From Planctomycetaceae bacterium (lineage in GTDB: Bacteria > Planctomycetota > Planctomycetia > Pirellulales > PALSA-1355): DNA of 64,000 nucleotides. The position numbers were made by a program, and so were the translations under genes. The stretch lies in assembly GCA_003153375.1 (NCBI GenBank), contig PLYM01000047.1:1-64000 (forward strand). Reading direction: 5' to 3'. This document shows, piece by piece, positions 19,231 to 29,041 of the stretch; the first letter of the stretch is position 1; every line of letters begins with the position of its first letter. The notes beneath the pieces are model-generated. The model did no database searches. It was not told the DNA's origin and saw only the letters and a list, made by a program, of their open reading frames with translations.

Positions 19231-22200
19231 CTATCGTTTGCTGAGCACTCCGTCGAGGTTCAACACCACGTTGGCCACCACGGTCCAAGCGGCCAGTTCG
19301 CTGACATCATAGCCGGCGGGCAGCGGCCCCAGCGGCATGGTGGCCATTTGCTCGGCAGCTTTTGCATGGCCGCGATAATGCTCCAACTCGCTGCGATAGA
19401 GCGCCGTCAATTGGTTGACTTGCGCCTCTTGCGGCGGGCGTGCCAATGCCAGCCGCAGCACGAAGGCGCTGCGATCTTCGACGGTCGCGCCTCCCTCGGC
19501 CACGATTCGTCGCGCCAACCCCTGTGCGGCTTCGACATAGACCGGGTCGTTGAGCGTGACGAAGGCTTGCAGCGGCGTGTTGGTCGAAATGCGCCGCAGC
19601 GTGCAGATCTCGCGGCTCGGTGCGTCGAACGCGGCCATCGAGGGATAGGGCACGGTGCGGCGCCAATAGGTATAGAGTGCGCGCCGATAACGATCCTCGC
19701 CGTTGCTCGTGGCCCAGGTGCGCTGGCCGTTGAACGCCGCTCGCCACAACCCGTCGGGTTGCGGCGGATAGACCGACGCGCCACCCAGCTTGCGACTCAG
19801 TAGCCCGCTGATCGCCAACGCCTGATCGCGCACCATCTCGGCTTCCAGGCGAAAGCGCGGGCCGTGGGCCAGCAGCCGGTTGTTCGGATCTTTTTGCAGG
19901 GCCTCGGCCGAGGGCGTCGAGGACTGGCGATAAGTGGCCGAGCAGACGATCTGTCGCAAGATGTCTTTGATGTCCCAGCCATTGTCGAAAAATTCGACAG
20001 CCAGCCAATCGAGCAGCGCCGGATGCGTGGGCGGCAGACCTTGCGTGCCAAAATCCTCCTCGGTTGCCACGATGCCGACGCCGAACAGTTGGGCCCACAA
20101 GCGATTGACCGTGACACGCGCCGTGAGCGGGTTGTTCCGGTCGAGCAGCCAGTTTGCCAGCCCCAGTCGATTCGCTTGCATTTCCTGGGCCAGCGGATGA
20201 AAGGCTGTCGGCAGGGCCGACTCGACCGCATCGCCGGGAGCGCGGAAGTTGCCTTTGACCATGGTGTGCGTCACGCGGCGCTTTTCGGCAGGCAACTCCC
20301 GCATGATGGGGATGGCGGCGATGCCTTTTTCGATCGCGGCGATTTCGGCTTGCAGCTTGGCAACCTGCGCGTGCAAAGCCGCCGCCGTGGCAGACTGCGA
20401 CCAATAGTATCGCGCCACTTCGTTGCGTTGCTCGGCCGAGCGTTGTTCGGGCGTGATGGCCAGGATCGCCTCAATAGCGCCCGGCAACGCCGCGGGTGGT
20501 GGTGAGGCCGTGGTCGCCGCCAACCGGAAGCGGCCCAGCGTGTGCTGCCCGCCGTGTGTTTGGACGAGCGTGAGCGTCAGCGCCGTCGGACCGGCGAAGA
20601 CGGGCAGCGGCTTGATGGAAAAAATAGCCTGGTGCGCTTGGCCTGTCTGCGGGCTGATGGCCCAGCCGGAGGCGGCCGTGGCGTCGGCATCGATCGCGTT
20701 GGCAACGGGCCAACCCGTTTGCGAAAAATCGGCCGTGGCGCCGGTCAGCTCGATTTGGGTCGGTTGTAGCAGGTCGATGGTCAGGCTGGGTTTTGGCACT
20801 TCGGCGATCATGCGCCGCCAAACGACCCGACGGCTTTCGTCGAGTAGCGAGAGTACGAAGCCTTGCAGTCGCGACTCCAAGCCGCCGTCCGTGCGGTTCC
20901 ACACCGCCACGCGGTCGAGCGAAGCCGTGCGGCCCAGGTCGACCTCCCACCAGGGATTCGATTCCTCGGCCGTGTGCGTCACCGATTTCTGGTGAAAGTC
21001 GCCGCCGGTTTGATTGTCGATGGCCAAGTCCGCGGTCCCGCCAGGATAGACGCTCGACTGCGTGGCCTTGCCACCAATCGCGATGTTCTCACTGCCTTGA
21101 AACACCTGCACTTCGGCGAGCGAGATGATCTTTTTATCGCCGGGGAGTTCAATCCGCACGAAGCGGCCCGCCGGCGGCGTGGGACCCTGCGGCGCGACGT
21201 CGACGCGCAAATCGTTGAGCACGAAATTCCCGCCCGCTCGGCCAGGGCCTCGTGCCGGCAAGCTGTCGTCCGGCAGGGCTTCGAGACGCAACGCCGTGAT
21301 ACCTTCCAGCTCAGTTGTGTACTCCAACTTGTATGTTGCACATTCCGGCGAGGCACCGCTAGCGCGGACGGACCGATCTTCGAGCGCTTCCAATTGCGTG
21401 CCATCGGTCGCCTGAGTCGACCGCGGTTCGAGGACGGTCCAGGCTCGCCGCTGCGCGCTGACAGCCTGCTCCCATTTTGCAACCTCAGCGTCGAGATTCG
21501 GCGCCGGTGTGCCAAGTTGGTTTTGTAAGGCGGCGATCCGTGCTTGCCGCTCGGCAATCTGCTGCAGTTCTCCTTGCGTGGGCGAAGCCACTCGGGGCTC
21601 TTCGTCGCCGCGATCGGCGTCCTCGGTTTGATCGAAGATGGCATAGGCCTGATAGTATTCGCGCTGGGTGATCGGGTCGAATTTATGGCTGTGGCACTTG
21701 GCACAACCCATCGTCAAACCCATCCAGACCTGCATCGTCGTTTCAATGCGGTCTTTCACCGCCGCGACGCGAAACTCCTCGTCGTCGGTGCCGCCTTCGT
21801 CGTTGGCCATCGTATTGCGGTGGAATGCCGTGGCCAGAATCTGGTCGGCGCTCGGCCGCGGCAACAGGTCGCCGGCGAGTTGCTCGATCGTGAACCGGTC
21901 GAACGGCAGGTTGCGATTGAAGGCCTCGATCACCCAGTCGCGATAGCGCCAGATCGTACGCAGCGGATCGGAGCCATAGCCTTTCGAGTCGGCATAGCGG
22001 GCCAGGTCGAGCCACACCCGGGCCCAGCGCTCGCCATAGGCGGGGTCGGCCAGGGCCCGTTCGATCATCCGTTCATAAGCCCCTGGCGCGGCATCGTTGA
22101 CGAAGGCCTCGACCTGAGCCATTGAGGGCGGCAGGCCGATCAGGTCGAGATACACCCGCCGCGCTAGGGTGTGGCGATCGGCTTCGGGCGCGGGCGTCAG

Positions 22201-22761
22201 GCCGGCTCGTTCGATTTGCTCGAGCACGAAATAGTCGAGCGGGTGGCGTGGCCAATCCCGATGTTCGACTGCGGGAATCTTACCCTTTGTGGGCTTGTGC
22301 CAGGCCCAATGATTGGGCCGATCGGTCGGCAAGTCGGCGTCCGTCGGCCAGGCGGCCCCCTCGCGAACCCAACGCGTGAGCAACTCGATCTCGGCCGCGG
22401 TCAGCGGCTGCCCCTCGTCGGCCGGCGGCATCTTCAGCTCGGCATCACTGCCGTTGATCGCCTGGATGAGCCGACTGTTGGTTGGGTCCGCCGGCACGAT
22501 AGCCTTGCGGCCCGAGTCGCCGCCAGCAAATGCCGCCGCCCGGGCGTTCAATCGCAAACCACCTTCTTGGCGTTTTGTGCCGTGACACTCGCAGCAGTGC
22601 TGCGCTAGGACTGGCTGCACGTCGCGCACGAAGTCGAGCGGCGCCGATTTGACTTCCGGTTCGGCCCTGGCAGTTCGGCTGCAAGACAATGCCGTGGCGA
22701 CGATCGCGATCGTGGCGAGCAGCGCGGGTGGTAGGCGAAACGTGGCCAGGCGTGTTGGCAT
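19231..22761 (-). CDS. PSD1 / planctomycete cytochrome C (DUF1549-DUF1553) giant exported protein
   Basis: 1176 aa. A signal peptide (about 1-33) is followed by a planctomycete-type cytochrome c domain with [18 protein letters not shown], a CxxCH heme site formed as CCECH. DUF1549 follows ([16 protein letters not shown]... to [20 protein letters not shown], with a second CAKCH heme site). A central coiled and discoidin-like (F5/8 type C) stretch has [12 protein letters not shown] and [22 protein letters not shown], and DUF1553 is at the end ([62 protein letters not shown]). The discoidin module suggests carbohydrate binding. The start at 22761 is taken at the signal peptide. It precedes the DUF1501 gene in a two-gene unit. 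Confidence 0.93.
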   Translation of the reverse strand: MPTRLATFRLPPALLATIAIVATALSCSRTARAEPEVKSAPLDFVRDVQPVLAQHCCECHGTKRQEGGLRLNARAAAFAGGDSGRKAIVPADPTNSRLIQAINGSDAELKMPPADEGQPLTAAEIELLTRWVREGAAWPTDADLPTDRPNHWAWHKPTKGKIPAVEHRDWPRHPLDYFVLEQIERAGLTPAPEADRHTLARRVYLDLIGLPPSMAQVEAFVNDAAPGAYERMIERALADPAYGERWARVWLDLARYADSKGYGSDPLRTIWRYRDWVIEAFNRNLPFDRFTIEQLAGDLLPRPSADQILATAFHRNTMANDEGGTDDEEFRVAAVKDRIETTMQVWMGLTMGCAKCHSHKFDPITQREYYQAYAIFDQTEDADRGDEEPRVASPTQGELQQIAERQARIAALQNQLGTPAPNLDAEVAKWEQAVSAQRRAWTVLEPRSTQATDGTQLEALEDRSVRASGASPECATYKLEYTTELEGITALRLEALPDDSLPARGPGRAGGNFVLNDLRVDVAPQGPTPPAGRFVRIELPGDKKIISLAEVQVFQGSENIAIGGKATQSSVYPGGTADLAIDNQTGGDFHQKSVTHTAEESNPWWEVDLGRTASLDRVAVWNRTDGGLESRLQGFVLSLLDESRRVVWRRMIAEVPKPSLTIDLLQPTQIELTGATADFSQTGWPVANAIDADATAASGWAISPQTGQAHQAIFSIKPLPVFAGPTALTLTLVQTHGGQHTLGRFRLAATTASPPPAALPGAIEAILAITPEQRSAEQRNEVARYYWSQSATAAALHAQVAKLQAEIAAIEKGIAAIPIMRELPAEKRRVTHTMVKGNFRAPGDAVESALPTAFHPLAQEMQANRLGLANWLLDRNNPLTARVTVNRLWAQLFGVGIVATEEDFGTQGLPPTHPALLDWLAVEFFDNGWDIKDILRQIVCSATYRQSSTPSAEALQKDPNNRLLAHGPRFRLEAEMVRDQALAISGLLSRKLGGASVYPPQPDGLWRAAFNGQRTWATSNGEDRYRRALYTYWRRTVPYPSMAAFDAPSREICTLRRISTNTPLQAFVTLNDPVYVEAAQGLARRIVAEGGATVEDRSAFVLRLALARPPQEAQVNQLTALYRSELEHYRGHAKAAEQMATMPLGPLPAGYDVSELAAWTVVANVVLNLDGVLSKR

Positions 22762-22866
22762 GTGCGTGAAACAACTAAGCCAAGGTGGGCCCAAGGCAGG
22801 CGACTTCACGCTGCCATAGCCCGATCGAAATCGAGCCCTATTATAGTCGCCGGCCAGACCTCCGTG

Positions 22867-23556
22867 CTACTTCCCGAGCGGCTTGAGCTTGATGTTCTTG
22901 TACCAGCAATTGCCGCCATGGTCTTGCAGGCCGATGTAGCCCTGGCGGGGATGCTCCTTGTAGACCACGTCGAACTTGTGATCGGTGCCATCGGGCCGCT
23001 TGTTTTTCGCGGTCCATTGGTCGAGATCCATCTTCGTCACGGCGACGCCGTTGAGCTCGATGGAAATCAGGTTCTTGTCGCACACGATCACCATGTGGTT
23101 CCACTCGCCCACCGGCTTCATGGCGTTCTTCAGTGGCTTGACCAGGTCATAGATCGCGCCGGTGTCGTGAAAGTCGGCCGTGGTTGTGTCGTCGATCGCC
23201 ACCTCCAGACCGTTATAGCCCACGTCCTTGCCCGGGCGCGGCGTCAGCGGAAAGGTGCGAATGAAAACGCCGCTGTTGCATTGTTTGCTGATCTTGAAGT
23301 CGAGCGCCAGGATGAAGTCGCCCCAAGCCTTGTTGGGCATGAGCATGTAGCCGCCGCACTTGTGCGGATTGATTGCGTGGTCCTCGACCGGCCGCTGGCT
23401 TGGCTTTTGGCTGCTCGTCATCCAACCATCGAGTGAGTTGCCATCGAACAGCAATAGCCAGCCGTCCTGCTTCTCCTGGTCGGTCAACGTATTGTCGTCC
23501 GCACGGAGCGGCGAAACGCAGAACAGCAGTAGCAAAGCTAGCCAGGATAACCTCAT
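22867..23556 (-). CDS. DUF1080 (3-keto-disaccharide hydrolase-like) secreted protein
   Basis: 229 aa. A signal peptide (MRLSWLALLLLFCVSPLRA) precedes a DUF1080 concanavalin-like domain: GWLLLFDGNSLDGWM, DFILALDFKISKQCNSGVFIRT, WNHMVIVCDKNLISIELNGV and RQGYIGLQDHGGNCWYKNIKLKPL. Family members bind or hydrolyse oligosaccharides, and some were shown to act on 3-keto-glycosides. The start at 23556 has GGAGCGACG just upstream. It is transcribed on the same strand as the PSD1/DUF1501 pair but 105 bases ahead of it, which makes a glycan-related cluster plausible. Confidence 0.9.
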   Translation of the reverse strand: MRLSWLALLLLFCVSPLRADDNTLTDQEKQDGWLLLFDGNSLDGWMTSSQKPSQRPVEDHAINPHKCGGYMLMPNKAWGDFILALDFKISKQCNSGVFIRTFPLTPRPGKDVGYNGLEVAIDDTTTADFHDTGAIYDLVKPLKNAMKPVGEWNHMVIVCDKNLISIELNGVAVTKMDLDQWTAKNKRPDGTDHKFDVVYKEHPRQGYIGLQDHGGNCWYKNIKLKPLGK

Positions 23557-23963
23557 GCGACGTCGCTCCAACTTATTTTAGACCCTGCAAAAAACGGGCT
23601 CGACACTTCGTACCGCCCGCGCTTGTGCCTCACTTTATCCTCGGCGTGAGCGCAACGCAAAGTACCAGTCCCCGGCTGGCAACTTGTCGCGAGTGAGCCG
23701 CGGTCCGCGAGAATTGGTGGGTTGGGCGATAATATGGGCGACTTTTTGTTTGCCTTCGATTCGCATTTGGCTAAAATATCACGGAAAACCCCACCGGTCT
23801 GGCATGCTACGGCTCGCCGTCCTAAGATTGGGACACGATTGCGGACGCCGGTCCGAAGCCGTCTGGCTGGACACGCCCCATTGAACGGCGAATCAACCCG
23901 CTGTTTTCAGAATTGTCACCCGTATTCGAACTTGCCCCAGGTTTCACAGGAGGAGTTTCCGTG
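23557..23963. other. Divergent intergenic region between DUF1080 and thioredoxin-like genes
   Basis: About 400 bases without a credible gene. It carries the plus-strand promoter at 23750-23777 and, for the minus strand, a TAAAAT hexamer at 23580-23575 with no clear -35. The roughly 180-base untranslated leader of the thioredoxin-like gene lies at its right side. No strong hairpin was recognised in that leader. Confidence 0.4.
23750..23777 (+). promoter_or_regulatory. Sigma70-like promoter for the CxxC thioredoxin-like gene
   Basis: TTGCCT at 23750-23755, a 16-base spacer and TAAAAT at 23772-23777 in an AT-rich patch that stands out from its surroundings. The start would be near 23784, leaving a leader of about 180 bases before the ATG at 23964. 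Confidence 0.5.
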
Positions 23964-24536
23964 ATGAAAGCTTTGATCACCCTGAGTTTGACTGCCTTGT
24001 TGCTATTGAGCGTGAGCACCTTGAACGCGGCCGAACTGAAGAGCGGCCTGCAGCCGGGCGATTTGGTTCCGGCCTTTGATGTCGAGAAGTGCGGCGGCGC
24101 GGTCAACGACGGCAAGGAAGTCGGCGCGAACTTTTGCTATCGTTGCATGTTGGGCAACAAGCCGGTCGTGATGGTCTTCGCCCGCAAGGCCGACCCGCAG
24201 TTGGCTTCGTTGGTCAAGGAATTGGACAAGCAGGTCACGAAGAACGCCGACCAGAAGCTGTCGTCGTTCGTCAATCTGATTGGCAAGGACCAGGCCGGCC
24301 TAAAGGCCCAGGCCAAGGAGTTTGCCGCCAAGAACCAGGTTGAAAACGTGGCCTTGGTGGTTCCTCAGGACAATGAAAACGGCCCCGCCGAGTTCAATAT
24401 CAGCCCGGAAGCCGAAGTGACCGTGACGATCTATCGCAATGGCAAGGTCGTGGCCAGCCACGCCGTTGGCGCCGGCGAGCTCGATGCGGCTGAAATCAAG
24501 CACATCATTGCCGACACCGGCAAGATCTTGAAGTAA
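23964..24536 (+). CDS. Secreted thioredoxin-fold CxxC protein
   Basis: 190 aa. The signal peptide is MKALITLSLTALLLLSVSTL followed by NAA. The mature part has PGDLVPAFDVEKCGG and ANFCYRCMLGNKPVVMVFAR, with C58 and C61 in a CxxC arrangement near the start of the thioredoxin-like beta strand, then a region resembling peroxiredoxin/TlpA-like folds and a C-terminal beta hairpin (VTVTIYRNGKVVASHAV). An additional cysteine, C43, lies nearby. A role as periplasmic thiol-redox or metal-binding protein is likely; the exact partner is unknown. CAGGAGGAG lies ideally upstream of the start. It is monocistronic, with a strong terminator after the gene. Confidence 0.75.
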   Translation: MKALITLSLTALLLLSVSTLNAAELKSGLQPGDLVPAFDVEKCGGAVNDGKEVGANFCYRCMLGNKPVVMVFARKADPQLASLVKELDKQVTKNADQKLSSFVNLIGKDQAGLKAQAKEFAAKNQVENVALVVPQDNENGPAEFNISPEAEVTVTIYRNGKVVASHAVGAGELDAAEIKHIIADTGKILK

Positions 24537-24562
24537 CGCGAATCAATCGCGTGCGGAATCCA

Positions 24563-24602
24563 GGGACGCGGCCTCGCTGCCGGGGCCGCGTCCCATCTTT
24601 TG
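24563..24602 (+). terminator. Strong intrinsic terminator after the thioredoxin-like gene
   Basis: GGGACGCGGCC at 24563-24573 pairs perfectly over 11 bases with GGCCGCGTCCC at 24584-24594. The loop is 10 bases and a TCTTTT tract follows. Confidence 0.8.
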
Positions 24603-24725
24603 CGCTGGTGATCAAAGGCAGCGTGATGCGGCGTGCAGCCGGGCTTTACTCGAATCCGGGGTTGGACTATTTTTTGGGCCGATGGCCGGCCCAAGTGCGA
24701 CGTTCTTTGGGGTGAATGAGTTTTC

Positions 24726-26519
24726 ATGGCGGTGCTTCTGCAACTTGTCGATGCCCATAAGAGCTATGGGCATCAAGCCCTGCTCGATGGCGCTGAGGTG
24801 ACGATCACCGACGCCCACAAAGTCGGATTTGTCGGCCGCAATGGCGCGGGCAAGTCGACCCTCTGCCGGGTGCTGCTGGGCGATGAAGAGCTGGACAAAG
24901 GCGAAGTGGTCCGCCATCCCAAGCTGCGGCTGGGCTACCTGCGGCAGCACGACCCGTTCGCGCCCGGCGAAACTGTGCTCGAATTCCTGATGCGTGACAG
25001 CGGCCAGCCCGATTGGCGGTGCGGCGAAGTGGCCGGCCGTTTCGAGCTCAAGGGACCGCTGCTGGATGGCCCGATTCAGAAGCTGTCGGGTGGCTGGCAG
25101 ACGCGCGTCAAGCTGGCGGCGCTGTTGCTGCACGATCCTAACTTGCTGCTGCTCGACGAGCCGACGAACTTTCTCGACTTGCGCACGCAGATTCTGCTCG
25201 AGCACTTCCTGCGCGAGTTCCGGCAGGCATGTTTGATCGTTTCGCACGACCGTGCGTTTCTAGGCGCCACGTGCACCCAGACGCTTGAGCTCTCGCGCGG
25301 CAAGCTGACGATGTTTGCCGGTCCGATCGATGCCTTTTTGATCAACCAGGCCGAGCGTCGCGATCACGATCAGCGCGTCAACGCGGCGGTCGAGGCCAAA
25401 CGCAAGCAGTTGGAAACATTCATCGACAAGAACCGGGCTCGCGCCAGCACCGCTTCACGGGCCCGCTCCAAAGGCCGGCAGCTCGAGCGATTGCAAAGCG
25501 TCGAAGTGGCAGGTGAAGAGCCCACGGTGAGAATGCGAGCGCCGCAAGTCGAGGCGCGCAAGGGCCCGGCCCTGCGATGCTCGGAGCTGGCGATCGGCTA
25601 TCCGGAACACGAAGTGGCCAGCGACATTCAGGTGGAGATCGAACACGGCAGCCGCGTGGCGATCGTGGGCGACAATGGTCAAGGCAAAACGACGTTCCTG
25701 CGCACGGTCGTCTCCTCGCTGGAGCCGTTGGCCGGGCAAATCCGCTGGGGTTATGGTTGCGATATTGGCGTCTACGCGCAACACGTCTATACCAGCCTGA
25801 CGGAAAACCGCACCGTGCTGGAACAGCTGGAATACGTCGCGGCGCCGGGAACGAAGTCGCAGGTGTTGCTCGATCTGGCCGGCAGCTTCTTGTTTCGCGG
25901 CGAGCACGTGCAAAAACCGATCAAAGTGCTCAGCGGTGGCGAGCGAGCCCGTTTGTGCCTGGCCGGCCTGCTGCTCAGCCAGCACAACATCCTGGTACTC
26001 GACGAGCCGGGCAACCACTTGGACGTCGACACCGTCGAGTCCCTGGCGGAGGCTCTGATCGACTATCAGGGCACCGTGATCTTCACGAGCCACGACCGGC
26101 ATTTCATGAAGCGCGTGGCCACGTCCGTGGTCGAAGTACGCGCCGGTCGGGTGGTCAATTATCGCGGTGACTACGACTCCTACCTGTATTATGTCAACAA
26201 GGAAATCGACGACGGCGAGCGTGAACTGGGAGCGAAGACTGCGCCAGCCGGCCCCACCAAAGGTGCCGCGCCGCGCGTCGATCGCAAGGAGCGGGGCCAA
26301 AAGCAACGCGAGACGCGCAAGGAGCTCGCGGCCCTGGAACGCAACATCGCAAAGCTCGACGAGCGTCGTCGCGAGTTGAGCGCGCAACTGCTCAAGTCAA
26401 CGGACCCGGCCGAGGCGTTACGGTTGCACACCGAGATCACGGCGATTGCCAGCGAGCTGAAGCCGATCGAAGAGCGCTGGTGCGAGCTTCAAGAGCTCGC
26501 CGAGGCCGAAGAAGTCTAG
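24726..26519 (+). CDS. ABC-F family ATPase (Uup/EttA-like, ribosome-associated)
   Basis: 597 aa, soluble, no membrane segments. Two ABC domains are present. The first has Walker A GRNGAGKST (about 38-46), signature LSGGWQTRV and Walker B LLLLDEPTNFLD. The second has Walker A GDNGQGKTT, signature LSGGERARL and Walker B ILVLDEPGNHLD, where G replaces the usual T of EPTNHLD. The linker between domains is rich in Arg/Lys (KNRARASTASRARSKGRQ), and a C-terminal coiled coil (about 515-595) is Uup-like. ABC-F proteins act on ribosomes or on branched nucleic acids, not as transporters. The stop overlaps that of the convergent GT41 gene by 4 bases. Confidence 0.9.
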   Translation: MAVLLQLVDAHKSYGHQALLDGAEVTITDAHKVGFVGRNGAGKSTLCRVLLGDEELDKGEVVRHPKLRLGYLRQHDPFAPGETVLEFLMRDSGQPDWRCGEVAGRFELKGPLLDGPIQKLSGGWQTRVKLAALLLHDPNLLLLDEPTNFLDLRTQILLEHFLREFRQACLIVSHDRAFLGATCTQTLELSRGKLTMFAGPIDAFLINQAERRDHDQRVNAAVEAKRKQLETFIDKNRARASTASRARSKGRQLERLQSVEVAGEEPTVRMRAPQVEARKGPALRCSELAIGYPEHEVASDIQVEIEHGSRVAIVGDNGQGKTTFLRTVVSSLEPLAGQIRWGYGCDIGVYAQHVYTSLTENRTVLEQLEYVAAPGTKSQVLLDLAGSFLFRGEHVQKPIKVLSGGERARLCLAGLLLSQHNILVLDEPGNHLDVDTVESLAEALIDYQGTVIFTSHDRHFMKRVATSVVEVRAGRVVNYRGDYDSYLYYVNKEIDDGERELGAKTAPAGPTKGAAPRVDRKERGQKQRETRKELAALERNIAKLDERRRELSAQLLKSTDPAEALRLHTEITAIASELKPIEERWCELQELAEAEEV

Positions 26520-29002
26520 GGCACCTCTCGGCTCGCGCACCAAGTGACCCACATGCGTCGATATTCGGCCTCAAGATTGCGCGTGAAGCCCGCGAAGTCC
26601 ATTAGGGGCGAAGCGGTCATCCGCTCACGCAAGCCGGCGCGCAGGCCAGTCAATCGCTCGCGATCGCCGGCCAGTCGAGCCGCGATCTCGATGTACTCTT
26701 CCGGCGCATGGGCAATCAAGTCCTCGAGTCCCAACGTCACCAGTCCGCTGCCGCCGAATCGCGAGGCATAGGTCGTGCCCGACAGCGTGACGACCGGCAC
26801 GCCTTGCCACAGGCAGTCACAGGTGGTCGTGTGTCCGTTGAACGGAAAAGGATCCAAGGCGATGTCGACCCGATCGATGAGCCGCAAGTATTCGTGGTGC
26901 GGCAAGCGGTTGACCAGTTCCAGTCGCGCGGCCGGTACACCGTGGCCCGCGAGCGTAGCAATCAGATAGTCGCGCACCGAGTCGGTCATATCCGCCCGCA
27001 CCAGCAGTCTGGAGTCGGGCACGCGCCGCAAAAGCGCGGCCCAGGTGTTCAGCACCACGGGAGTGATCTTGTTGAAGTTGTTGATCGAGGCGAACGTAAC
27101 ATGACCATTCGTCGTCGCCGGAAGCGAACCGACCGGCGGCGCATCGCTCACGGGTTGATAACAGAAGAAAGTCCGGGGCAGTCGCACCAACCGTTCGGTG
27201 TGGAATGCGTCCGTCATCCCACGAGGATCGGCATAGTCGTCGGTCAGCCGATAGTCCATCGCCAGCATGCCGGTCGTATTCTGATAACCGATGTACGTCA
27301 CCTGAATGGGGGCCGGCTTGTGAGCGAATGCAAGCAGCCGCACGCCACTGCCCATGTGGCCGGTGAGATCGACGAGGATGTCGATCCGGTCGCTTCGCAC
27401 GAGCTTGCTGAGTTCCTCATCGCTCTGTCCGAGCACGTCTCGCCAATGATCCGCGTAGCCTCGCAATCGGGCGGTCACCGAGTCCGGTCGGGCGACGTCC
27501 GAGTAGCAAAAGACCTCGAATTGCCCTCGGTCGTGCTCGCGCAAAATCGGCTCGACGAAAAAGTTGACGGCCTGGGCCCTGAAATTGGGAGAAACGTAGC
27601 CGACGCGCAGACGCCGGTCAGCGGCGCGGTCGTTGGCGTGCGGCGCGGCCGAGCCCAGCAGCGGATCGGCATGCCGCCGGGCCCAAGCGCGGTGCTCGGC
27701 AAACAGAGACGCGGCGTCATAACTCGGCAGGTAATTCAGCAAGTAGAGCAAACTGCCATGAAACTCGGCGTTGGCCGGCTCGAGCTCGATTGCCTGACGA
27801 TAATGCTCGAGCGCCTCGGTGGATCGGCCCATGTAGTGCAACGACGCGCCGAGGTTAAGACGTGCTTGGGCATACGTTGGCCGAATGTCTAGCGCTCTAC
27901 GGTAACTGTCGATCGCCTCATCGTGCCTTCCCAAGTCATTCCAGGTAACTCCGAGATTATTATGCGCCTCGGCAAAATCAGGAGCGAGGCGAACCGCGTG
28001 TTGAAAGCTCTCCAGCGCGCGGCTGAGATTGCCAGCGCTTCGCAGACAACTCGCCAGGGCCAGGTGTGCGTGCGGATTCCGAGAGTCCCGATGCGAGACT
28101 TCCTCGAAACAAATCAAGGCTTCGTCCATGTGTCCCTGCTGTTGCAACAAACAGGCCAGGTTGTGTCGCGCGACGAGCAAGGTCGAGTCGAGACGCGTCG
28201 CCGAGCGGTAAACTGCAATCGCATCGTCCACGCGGCCCATCATTTCATAGAGCACGCCCAGGTTTTCGTGTGCTAGGGCGCAGTCGGGTTGAATCTCGAC
28301 GATTCTCCGATAGTGCAATAGCGACTGGTCGTAATGACCTTGAACTTTGTGGATCATTGCCAGCCCGTTGTGGGCGTCGATATGGTTCGGCGCCAGGGCC
28401 AATGTTGCTTGGAAGCTGGCGATCGATTCAGCGAGCTTCCCCTGGAAATAGAGGCAATCGGCCAGATTGAGGTGCGCCTCGGGAGAACGTTGTTCGAGGC
28501 GCAACACCTGGCGAAAACAGGCTTCGGATTCCTCGCGTTCACCGAGCAATTGCAGGCACTTGCCCAACTGCGTGCGCGCCGCGAGGTCGTCGGGGTTCGT
28601 TTGTATGGCCGCGCGCAATGCCTTGACTGCTTCGGCATGTCGGTTCTGCGCGGCCAGCACGATTCCCAGCAGGAGGTGCACGGCCGCAAGATCGGGCTGA
28701 ATCGCGAGCGCTTCGCGATAGCAGGCTTCGGCCTGGTTTGCCCGGCCCAAGTAGCGCAGCGCTTCGCCGAGATGGACGTGACAAACCGCTTGCGAGCGGT
28801 CCTGTGCGATGGCCCGTCGAAACAAATCGGCCGCTTCGGCAAAGCCACCGGTCTGCAGTCGCAAGGTGCCCAATTGGTGCAGTGCCTGCGAATGCGAGGG
28901 ATCGAGGGTTAGTATCTGCCGATAGGCCCGCTCGGCCTGATCCCAACGGCCGGCCTGCTGGTGCTGCAGGCCGATTGCCAACGTTTCCGCGATGGAACCC
29001 AT
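26516..29002 (-). CDS. TPR-repeat O-GlcNAc transferase (SPINDLY/GT41-like), copy 1
   Basis: 828 aa. About a dozen tetratricopeptide repeats (residues 1-410, e.g. AEAHNNLGVTWNDLGRHDEA) are followed by a GT41 catalytic domain (about 460-815). Catalytic-domain marks are RLRVGYVSPNFRAQAVNFF, VDLTGHMG, QVTYIGYQNTTGMLAMDYRLTDD, INNFNKITPVVLNTWA (with the UDP-binding lysine), FNGHTTTCDCLWQGVPVVTLSG and YASRFGGSGLVTLG. Such enzymes glycosylate Ser/Thr of proteins using a nucleotide sugar; the bacterial substrates are mostly unknown. No signal peptide or membrane helix is seen, so it is cytosolic. It is the last gene of the methyltransferase-GT41 operon, 39 bases after copy 2. Confidence 0.9.
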   Translation of the reverse strand: MGSIAETLAIGLQHQQAGRWDQAERAYRQILTLDPSHSQALHQLGTLRLQTGGFAEAADLFRRAIAQDRSQAVCHVHLGEALRYLGRANQAEACYREALAIQPDLAAVHLLLGIVLAAQNRHAEAVKALRAAIQTNPDDLAARTQLGKCLQLLGEREESEACFRQVLRLEQRSPEAHLNLADCLYFQGKLAESIASFQATLALAPNHIDAHNGLAMIHKVQGHYDQSLLHYRRIVEIQPDCALAHENLGVLYEMMGRVDDAIAVYRSATRLDSTLLVARHNLACLLQQQGHMDEALICFEEVSHRDSRNPHAHLALASCLRSAGNLSRALESFQHAVRLAPDFAEAHNNLGVTWNDLGRHDEAIDSYRRALDIRPTYAQARLNLGASLHYMGRSTEALEHYRQAIELEPANAEFHGSLLYLLNYLPSYDAASLFAEHRAWARRHADPLLGSAAPHANDRAADRRLRVGYVSPNFRAQAVNFFVEPILREHDRGQFEVFCYSDVARPDSVTARLRGYADHWRDVLGQSDEELSKLVRSDRIDILVDLTGHMGSGVRLLAFAHKPAPIQVTYIGYQNTTGMLAMDYRLTDDYADPRGMTDAFHTERLVRLPRTFFCYQPVSDAPPVGSLPATTNGHVTFASINNFNKITPVVLNTWAALLRRVPDSRLLVRADMTDSVRDYLIATLAGHGVPAARLELVNRLPHHEYLRLIDRVDIALDPFPFNGHTTTCDCLWQGVPVVTLSGTTYASRFGGSGLVTLGLEDLIAHAPEEYIEIAARLAGDRERLTGLRAGLRERMTASPLMDFAGFTRNLEAEYRRMWVTWCASREVP

Positions 29003-29041
29003 GAGAATGTTTACTCAGCGAATCGTCAATCGCCCCGCCGC

